A stretch of 8,877 nt of DNA. Source: Actinomycetes bacterium (GTDB lineage Bacteria > Actinomycetota > Acidimicrobiia > Acidimicrobiales > Palsa-688). Position 1 is the first letter of the stretch, and the number at the start of each line of letters is the position of its first letter. The stretch lies in contig JAKAWM010000082.1 in assembly GCA_021827285.1 (NCBI GenBank), positions 1 through 8,877 of the forward strand, in the 5' to 3' direction. The notes below the pieces were generated by a model that ran no database searches, was not told where the DNA came from, and saw nothing but the letters and a program-made list of their open reading frames with translations. The translations under genes were made by a program, and so were the position numbers. Below, in pieces: positions 1 to 4,770 of the stretch.

Positions 1-1049
1 GTGAGCCCGAACAGCCCCACGATGAAAAAGCCAGCCGTATTTATGTTGAAACCGGCCACCAGGCGCCAGAACCCGCCTTTCAGGCTCAATTCGGAGGTGA
101 GGAGGCCCAGCACTTCCACCGTCCCGATGAACAGAGCGGCGAACACGGACAAGCCTGTGATGGTGATGTTGTAGTACACCTTACGGATTGGGCGAGAAAA
201 GGCCCAACCGTAAGCGAAGTTCATAAAGCAGCCGTCCACGGTATCGAAGGTGCTCATACCCGCGGCGAACAGGAGGGGGAGGGCAATAATCGCGTAGAAC
301 GGCAACCCGCTCACGACGGCGGACCCAGCCAGCACGAGCAGGGCCACTTCGGTCGCGGTATCGAAGCCCAAGCCAAAAAGTACCCCTATCGGGTAGATCT
401 TCCACGGGGCGTCGATGCGGCGAGCGAGAGGGCCGAAGAAACGGTTCATCAAGCCCCGCTTGTTGAGCTGTTCTTCGAGCTCGCGGTCGTCGTAGAGACC
501 TCTCCGCATGCCAAAGAACACCCGGACGATGGAGACAAGAATGACCACGTTGAGAAGGGCGATCACGTAAAGGAAGAAGGCCGATACGCCCGTCCCGGCA
601 ATGTTCGTCACCGTGTGCAACTCGGAACCGCCATTGCGGACCTGTTCGTTCAGAGCCCGAACGCCAAAGTTCAGCAGGACGGCTACGACGAAGACGACTG
701 TCGAGTGGCCCATCGAAAAGAAAAAGCCGATGCTAAGGGGTCGATGCCCCTCCGCCATAAGCTTTCGGGTGGTGTTGTCTATGGCTGATATGTGGTCAGC
801 ATCAAAGGCGTGACGCATCCCCAAGGTAAGGGCAAGGATGCCGGTGCCGAACCCAAATACGGTATTGCCCGCAATGTGGTAGTGGTGCCCGAGTGCCGTG
901 AACAACATCACAAATCCGGCCACGTACAAGGCCACGATCGCGGCGGCCATGGCCCCCACTCGCGCCCACTCCCCGGGTGAGAGCGCACCCCTCGCTCGGG
1001 CCAGCCACGAGCCCGCGGACCGGCCAGTTGGGTACCCGGGGGTGGCCAT
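1..1049 (-). CDS. NiCoT-family nickel/cobalt permease (HoxN/NixA type), 3' end cut by window
   Basis: This is an integral membrane permease that takes up Ni2+ and/or Co2+, supplying nickel enzymes or cobalamin synthesis. I translated the open minus-strand frame from the ATG at 1049-1047 to the window edge: 349 codons without a stop. Family hallmarks are all present. The HX4DH metal motif in TM2 is HAFDADH (residues 80-86). It is followed by FFFSMGHSTVV (109-119), the signature LGFDTATE (227-234), and GMSTFDTVDG (265-274). NiCoT proteins are usually about 330-380 residues with eight membrane helices, so only a short C-terminal tail should be missing. A charged stretch near residues 182-213 fits the large cytoplasmic loop between the helix halves. 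The Shine-Dalgarno is poor, but an extended -10 element lies 9 bp before the ATG, so the mRNA may be nearly leaderless. Metal preference cannot be read from the sequence, and no hydrogenase, urease or cob genes are visible nearby. Confidence 0.95.
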   Translation of the reverse strand, partial: MATPGYPTGRSAGSWLARARGALSPGEWARVGAMAAAIVALYVAGFVMLFTALGHHYHIAGNTVFGFGTGILALTLGMRHAFDADHISAIDNTTRKLMAEGHRPLSIGFFFSMGHSTVVFVVAVLLNFGVRALNEQVRNGGSELHTVTNIAGTGVSAFFLYVIALLNVVILVSIVRVFFGMRRGLYDDRELEEQLNKRGLMNRFFGPLARRIDAPWKIYPIGVLFGLGFDTATEVALLVLAGSAVVSGLPFYAIIALPLLFAAGMSTFDTVDGCFMNFAYGWAFSRPIRKVYYNITITGLSVFAALFIGTVEVLGLLTSELSLKGGFWRLVAGFNINTAGFFIVGLFGL

Positions 1050-1057
1050 GGAGGCCT

Positions 1058-1066
1058 AATATACCA
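1058..1066 (-). promoter_or_regulatory. Extended -10 promoter element for the nickel/cobalt permease
   Basis: Read on the minus strand the sequence is TGGTATATT, a TGn plus -10 hexamer (TATATT), ending 8 nt before the permease ATG at 1049. No good -35 box is visible at the expected spacing; extended -10 promoters often do without one. A start site about 7 nt downstream would give an almost leaderless transcript, which fits the lack of a clear Shine-Dalgarno sequence. This rests on sequence match only. Confidence 0.4.
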
Positions 1067-1099
1067 GCTGCTTGCTACTACAGGCAGGTTGCATTAGGT

Positions 1100-1139
1100 C
1101 TCAGGTGAGCCGTAAGGGAGCCCTGAGCCACGGCTTACC
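1100..1139 (-). repeat. Alternative inverted repeats upstream of the permease
   Basis: This 190-bp gap (1050-1239) between the permease and the upstream small gene holds two overlapping inverted repeats. CTCAGG at 1100-1105 pairs with CCTGAG at 1122-1127. GTGAGCCGT at 1105-1113 pairs with ACGGCTTAC at 1130-1138, with one G-T wobble. They cannot form together. They could be an operator or a switchable hairpin in readthrough RNA from the upstream gene. Nothing else is evident in the gap. Confidence 0.3.
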
Positions 1140-1223
1140 CCCACTGGCACTGAACTGGCAAGGACGCCCGCTGGTCAACCGCTACCAACCACGCCCGCCG
1201 GTGGGGCCCGAGTGCCCGCATCA

Positions 1224-1240
1224 GGCGCCCGGACGGCGCC
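1224..1240 (-). terminator. GC-rich hairpin at the end of the small hypothetical gene
   Basis: GGCGCC at 1224-1229 and GGCGCC at 1235-1240 flank a 5-nt loop, giving a perfect 6-bp stem that touches the stop codon of the minus-strand gene at 1240-1605. No T-run follows on that strand, so it would be a hairpin-only terminator at best, or just a stable 3' end. Weak evidence. Confidence 0.3.
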
Positions 1241-1605
1241 TAGCCGCTCGGGAGCAGGGCTTCGAGGCGGTCGTTGATGTCCGACACGGAGTACACGTTG
1301 CGCCGGAGGGTTTCGGTGAGCCAACGCTCAACCTCAGCCCTGGCCGGGCCCTCCTCCAACACGCCCCAAAGGTCCAACAGATGGTCCTGAACATCGGAGG
1401 CGGAGACGGCCAACTTGTCCTCCAGGCCGGCCAACCAGGCTTCGGCCACTTCAACCGGCCCGGTCTCCCCCGCGCTCGGCTCAGCCTCAGCCAATGCCGC
1501 TTGGCCCGGCGCGGCTACCCCGGGGGCCACCTCGTCGGCCCTAACCCTGTCGCTCTCGCGCCGCCTACGCTCGATCTCCGGCGTCCCTCCACTGGCTCTG
1601 GCCAT
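1240..1605 (-). CDS. Small hypothetical protein, 121 residues
   Basis: I do not recognise this family. The first 50 residues are polar and low in complexity, rich in Arg, Glu, Ala and Pro, and probably disordered. The second half (about residues 51-120) has the regular hydrophobic spacing of amphipathic helices, for example AWLAGLEDKL, DVQDHLLDLWGVLEEG and EVERWLTETLRRN, and ends in DINDRLEALLPSG. No signal peptide or membrane segment is visible, so it is probably cytoplasmic. An in-frame TAA lies four codons upstream, which makes the ATG at 1605-1603 the first possible start; a purine-rich GGAGG lies rather far upstream. It is on the same strand as the nickel/cobalt permease, 190 bp before it, and could share its transcript. 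It is favoured over the overlapping plus-strand frame (1072-1905) because its composition looks like a folded protein, while that frame is Pro/Arg/Gly-rich throughout. Confidence 0.55.
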   Translation of the reverse strand: MARASGGTPEIERRRRESDRVRADEVAPGVAAPGQAALAEAEPSAGETGPVEVAEAWLAGLEDKLAVSASDVQDHLLDLWGVLEEGPARAEVERWLTETLRRNVYSVSDINDRLEALLPSG

Positions 1606-2041
1606 AGCCCGATCTTACCTGCCTCCTCCCCAAACCAGCGCAGCACCGTCCACCCGGACGACCAATACCACTCTACGTGCCTAGACCAATGCTGTACGCG
1701 CGGGGAGTCGCCGGAGCGCAACGGGAGGAGCCAGGTCCGGCCACGACGCAGCAAAATACCTGGTTGCAACGGCCAAAGCCCAGCTTGCAGCCATAATGCG
1801 GGCCAGCCAAAGCATCATGACCGCAGGCCGAACTGTCCACATTGGCTTACCCCAAGAAAACGCGCCCCCCGCGAAGATGCAGGAACTGCGCCTTTTCGGA
1901 CATGAAAGAGCTGGTCCGGGTATGTGGGGGCTTCGATTGTACAGGTAGCCTTTCAACGGCACAACGACGCTGTTTTGAGCGAATACACAAGGTATTCGCT
2001 CAACTAAACTTGCAGGTCAGAATACAATAACGCGTGGCTTC
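1606..2041. other. Intergenic stretch without a convincing gene
   Basis: Several short frames cross this stretch, but none combines a usable start, a Shine-Dalgarno sequence and a protein-like composition. Base composition falls towards the right: by hand count 1961-2080 is about 45 percent G+C, clearly below the flanking genes. A 12-bp inverted repeat sits at 1975-2003 and the promoter of the next gene begins at 2042. The left part may hold the promoter of the minus-strand gene starting at 1605. A weak TTGGTC / TATTGG pair with 16-bp spacing (1662-1689, minus) is the best I see. A decayed small gene (cysteine-rich frame 1842-2030) is possible but unsupported. Confidence 0.5.
1975..2003. repeat. 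Perfect 12-bp inverted repeat with 5-bp spacer
   Basis: TTGAGCGAATAC at 1975-1986 is exactly complementary to GTATTCGCTCAA at 1992-2003, around the spacer ACAAG. It lies in A+T-rich non-coding DNA and ends 38 bp before the -35 box of the promoter at 2042-2070. It could be the operator of a dimeric regulator of the propeller/3D gene. It could also be a hairpin terminator isolating that promoter, although no T-run follows on either strand. It matches no regulator consensus I could name with confidence. Confidence 0.6.
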
Positions 2042-2070
2042 TTGACTTTCGGGCTATGCCAGCCTATTCT
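2042..2070 (+). promoter_or_regulatory. Sigma70-type promoter for the propeller/3D protein gene
   Basis: TTGACT (2042-2047) and TATTCT (2065-2070) are separated by exactly 17 bp. Each differs from the housekeeping consensus at one or two positions. The predicted start site is near 2077, which leaves an untranslated leader of about 180 nt before the GTG at 2259. This is the clearest promoter in the window and probably drives both the propeller/3D gene and the ferrochelatase gene behind it. Confidence 0.65.
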
Positions 2071-2076
2071 GAAAAG

Positions 2077-2245
2077 CCAATAGGAGCGCCTTCGCTTTGG
2101 CCGCGCCCGCTACCTGCAAGAAGCAGCCGGCCCGAGTGTTTGCAGGTGCTCACAAAGTCTTGTCTCGTGGCCCTTAGCTGCGACGGGGCCGGGAGACTCG
2201 TACTCGTTCAGCGCTGATCGTGCTGAGTTTGTATGGGCGCGCCTG
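2077..2245 (+). promoter_or_regulatory. Hairpin-rich 5' leader of the propeller/3D gene
   Basis: Three hairpins can be drawn between the predicted start site and the ribosome binding site. The first pairs CCAA (2077-2080) and AGCG (2085-2088) with CGCT and TTGG (2093-2100), leaving a TAGG bulge. The second pairs ACCTGCAA (2112-2119) with TTGCAGGT (2140-2147). The third pairs GTCTCGTGGCCC (2162-2173) with 2186-2197, with one mismatch and one wobble. A 10-bp palindrome TCAGCGCTGA follows at 2208-2217. A second copy of the TTGCAGGT word at 2010-2017 lies upstream of the promoter. The length and structure suggest post-transcriptional control, but I recognise no known riboswitch core. Confidence 0.4.
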
Positions 2246-2251
2246 AAGGAG
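2246..2251 (+). promoter_or_regulatory. Shine-Dalgarno AAGGAG that decides the GTG start at 2259
   Basis: AAGGAG stands 7 nt before the GTG at 2259-2261. The spacing is ideal and supports this GTG as the start, giving a 493-residue product with a leader-like hydrophobic segment. Confidence 0.75.
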
Positions 2252-2258
2252 ACGCGAA

Positions 2259-3740
2259 GTGACTACAGACGACCAGTGCCTACTTGCGCCCCGGCGAGCC
2301 CTCGCGGTCAAGGCCGGGCTGGTATCGCGTGCTGGTCGCCGCACAACTTCTCGCCGGCTGTCCGCTGCTCGCTTGGTCCTTCTGCCTTTCCCGCTCACCG
2401 CTCTAGGCTTCTCGGGCATGCCCCCAGCGGCGGCGACGGCTGCGACCGCAGGGGCAGCAACGGCGGGCACCACTCACTTGGTGAGCCGGACAGCACCTAC
2501 CGCCAACAGTCAAAAACGCCGGCCACGACTCGCCACTTTCAGTCGATCAGGCAGGCCGCCGGGACATGGCTTGGTCAGCTGGCTGGCCGCGGCAGACGGG
2601 AGGAGCTTCCTGGAGGTAGCACTTGGGCGAGCGGCAAGAATATCCGTCGCGCGTACCGCCGCCATCTGGTCCCGCACGCAAATATTAGCCGCGCCCGGTG
2701 CGGTCGGGAGCTTTGGCGACGCACCCCGTCCCTGCTCCGCACGTTATTCGGCTGCCAATATCGTCAGCATCGACTTCAGCCCGAATGGCCGCGGTTATTG
2801 GGCAGTGAGCAATAACGGCAGCGTCTTTACATGCGGTAATGCGCACTTTTGGGGATCGATAGGCACAATTCACCGCGCCACTTCCGTTCAAGCCATCGCG
2901 GCCCTGCCAAATGGCCTTGGTTATTGGCTGGCGGCAAAAAATGGTGGCGTCTATGCCTTCGGGCGGGCCAAGTTTTACGGCCGGCCCGCTCCGTCGCAGC
3001 TCGACGGGCCGGTCGTCGGCTTGGCGGCTACACCGAGCGGCCGGGGTTACTGGCTAGCCACAGCCGCCGGTGGCGTTTTCTCCTTTGGCGATGCCCGGTT
3101 CTACGGCTCGGCCGAAGCTTCGCGCTTGCCCGCACCCGTGGTCAGCTTTGCCGCTTCCCCGAGAGGTGGCGGCTACTGGCTGGCAACGGCCGATGGGCAT
3201 GTCTATCCTTTTGGCGCCGCTCGCGGCTACGGTTCTCTTGCCGGTGACCACCATGTGACGGCCATCGCCGCAGACCAAAACGGGCGCGGCTACTGGCTTT
3301 TGTCCCCGGACGGGTCCGTCCACGCCTTCGGCTCGGCGCGCTCTTTCGGGCACGCTCTGACTGGGCCAAGCACGAGCGCCAGCACCCTCTCTCCGACCCC
3401 GGACGGCAACGGCTACGCCATCGCCACCAGGCGCCCCGCGGCTCAGCTAATCAGCTCATCTCCGCAAACGGGCTCCTTTCTGGGGACCTTCACGGTGACC
3501 TGTTACGACCTGGCGGGCGTCACGGCCAGCGGCTCGATGGCGGGCCCCGGCGGCGTGGCGGTGGATCCCCGGGTTATCCCCCTCGGTACCCGCATCTACA
3601 TCCAAGGTGTGGGGGAACGGACCGCGGACGACACCGGAGGGGCGATCATCGGCAGCCGGTTGGACATCTGGGAGCCGACCTGGAGCCAGTGCGCCAACTG
3701 GGGGGTTGAGCAGCGAGCCGTCTACTCGGTGGCGCCATAG
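2259..3740 (+). CDS. Exported beta-propeller protein with C-terminal 3D domain, putative cell-wall enzyme
   Basis: The 493-residue product has three parts. A basic N-terminus with a twin-arginine pair (RRLSA, 32-36) precedes a short hydrophobic stretch (39-53) and an Ala/Thr-rich linker, so it is probably exported or anchored. Residues 152-390 carry repeats of about 42 residues. GYW motifs start at 179, 221, 263, 305 and 344, with a sixth as GYA at 385, alternating with FGxA motifs from FGDA (152-155) on. The half-motifs at each end suggest a six-bladed propeller with velcro closure. Residues 402-493 match the 3D domain of RpfB, YabE and MltA-like proteins: Asp436 (VDPRVIPLG), Asp457-Asp458 (DDTGGAI) and Asp469 (LDIW) are the expected acidic residues. 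Such domains act on peptidoglycan, so a lytic transglycosylase-like role is plausible but unproven. Cysteines in TVTCYD and WSQCANW could form a disulphide. Ferrochelatase follows after 21 bp in the same frame. Confidence 0.85.
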   Translation: MTTDDQCLLAPRRALAVKAGLVSRAGRRTTSRRLSAARLVLLPFPLTALGFSGMPPAAATAATAGAATAGTTHLVSRTAPTANSQKRRPRLATFSRSGRPPGHGLVSWLAAADGRSFLEVALGRAARISVARTAAIWSRTQILAAPGAVGSFGDAPRPCSARYSAANIVSIDFSPNGRGYWAVSNNGSVFTCGNAHFWGSIGTIHRATSVQAIAALPNGLGYWLAAKNGGVYAFGRAKFYGRPAPSQLDGPVVGLAATPSGRGYWLATAAGGVFSFGDARFYGSAEASRLPAPVVSFAASPRGGGYWLATADGHVYPFGAARGYGSLAGDHHVTAIAADQNGRGYWLLSPDGSVHAFGSARSFGHALTGPSTSASTLSPTPDGNGYAIATRRPAAQLISSSPQTGSFLGTFTVTCYDLAGVTASGSMAGPGGVAVDPRVIPLGTRIYIQGVGERTADDTGGAIIGSRLDIWEPTWSQCANWGVEQRAVYSVAP

Positions 3741-3761
3741 CGGCTTGCTAGCGTCGCACAG

Positions 3762-4751
3762 GTGGGGCCCTATGACGCATTCCTTCTCGTGTCCTTCGGG
3801 GGGCCCGAGCGCCACGAGGATGTCATGCCCTTCCTCCGGCGAGTGACGGCAGGTCGAAATGTCCCCGAGACCCGGCTGTTACGAGTAGCCCAGCACTACC
3901 ACGCGGCGGGGGGCAGGAGCCCCATAAACGATCAGTGCCGCACCCTCCTGCAAGCCTTGGGGGCCGAGCTGTCAGAGTTGGCGCTCCGGCTGTACTGGGG
4001 CAACCGCAACTGGCACCCGTTGCTGGAGGACACCCTGGCCGCCATGCGTGACGACGGGATCGACCAGGCGGTGGCTCTGGTGACGTCTGCCTACGGGGGC
4101 TACAGCAGTTGCCGGCAGTACCTCGAGGACATCGAGCGGGCTCGGGCCGCGGTTGGGCCGGGCGCACCGGTGGTGGATAAACTCCGCCTGTTCTACAACC
4201 ACCCGGGTTGGGTGGGGCCTTGGGTGACCAGCCTGCAGCGGGCGCTCGAGGAGGTGGACGAGCCAGAAGGCGGGGGGACAGTAGTCCTGTTTTCTGCTCA
4301 TAGCGTGCCCGAGGCCATGCCCGAGGCCGGCCTATACGCAGCGCAGGTCCGAGAGACCGCCCGCCTGGTGGCCGAGGGTGCTGGCTTGGCTCTTGGTCAA
4401 TGGCGTCTCGTGTGGCAGAGCCGCTCCGGCTCGCCCGGGTCAGCGTGGCTGGAGCCCGACGTCTGCGATGCGGTCCTGGCGAGCGAGGCCGGCGCGGTGG
4501 TCGTCGTCCCGCTGGGTTTTGTCTCCGACCACATGGAAGTGCTCCACGATCTGGATGTCGAAGCGGCTGCCGCGGCGAGGAAAAGGGGCGCCCGCTTTGT
4601 TCGAGCGGCTACCGTCAGCACCGATCCGGCCTTCGTCGCCATGGTGCGCGAGTTGGTCCAGGAACGTTCGGATCCATCTATGCCGAGGCGGGCGCTGGGC
4701 CGGTACGGGCCGTGGCCCGACGACTGCCCCGGCGGCCACTGCTTGGCCTAG
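3762..4751 (+). CDS. cpfC: Ferrochelatase, actinobacterial coproporphyrin type
   Basis: The 329-residue enzyme inserts Fe2+ into a porphyrin in haem synthesis. Actinobacterial members act on coproporphyrin III and are called CpfC (older name HemH). The start reads YDAFLLVSFGGPE (4-16), as in mycobacterial homologues. The catalytic histidine is in FSAHSVP (His180), and the conserved acidic residue is in DHMEVLHDLD (Glu259); YNHPGW precedes them. Cys117 (YSSCRQY) and two C-terminal cysteines, Cys322 and Cys327 (CPGGHC), recall the [2Fe-2S] ligands reported for Mycobacterium ferrochelatase. A fourth ligand is uncertain, with Cys59 and Cys235 as the other cysteines. The only in-frame start after the previous stop is the GTG at 3762. 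It has no Shine-Dalgarno sequence and lies 21 bp behind the propeller/3D gene, so translation may depend on termination of that gene. The acting site is cytoplasmic or at the membrane surface. Confidence 0.95.
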   Translation: MGPYDAFLLVSFGGPERHEDVMPFLRRVTAGRNVPETRLLRVAQHYHAAGGRSPINDQCRTLLQALGAELSELALRLYWGNRNWHPLLEDTLAAMRDDGIDQAVALVTSAYGGYSSCRQYLEDIERARAAVGPGAPVVDKLRLFYNHPGWVGPWVTSLQRALEEVDEPEGGGTVVLFSAHSVPEAMPEAGLYAAQVRETARLVAEGAGLALGQWRLVWQSRSGSPGSAWLEPDVCDAVLASEAGAVVVVPLGFVSDHMEVLHDLDVEAAAAARKRGARFVRAATVSTDPAFVAMVRELVQERSDPSMPRRALGRYGPWPDDCPGGHCLA

Positions 4752-4752
4752 T

Positions 4753-4770
4753 GCGGGCTAGTGGCCCCGC
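4753..4770. terminator. Possible bidirectional terminator between converging genes
   Basis: GCGGG (4753-4757) pairs with CCCGC (4766-4770) around an 8-nt loop. The hairpin fills the 19-bp gap between the stop codons of ferrochelatase (plus) and PEP carboxykinase (minus), where a shared terminator is expected. There is no T-run on either side, so efficiency is doubtful. Confidence 0.4.

Noticed and set aside
181..405. Short minus-strand frame in the permease region
   Set aside because: It is out of frame with the NiCoT coding sequence, which is continuous through this stretch.
1072..1905. 277-codon plus-strand open frame
   Set aside because: It runs antisense to the small hypothetical gene, is rich in Pro, Arg and Gly throughout, and has no motif or good start. 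It is a typical shadow frame of high-GC DNA.
1900..1960. tRNA- or tmRNA-like word (GGGGGCTTCGATTG)
   Set aside because: The flanking bases do not form a T-arm or acceptor stem, so the resemblance is superficial.
1681..1962. Minus-strand frame with a hydrophobic segment
   Set aside because: The start is a GTG (or an internal ATG at 1842) without a convincing Shine-Dalgarno, and the composition is irregular. It is more likely chance than a small membrane protein.
2077..2258. c-di-AMP (ydaO) riboswitch before the 3D-domain gene
   Set aside because: The genomic context is suggestive, but I cannot find the conserved GGGTGAA-like and CAGCTAACC elements of that family.
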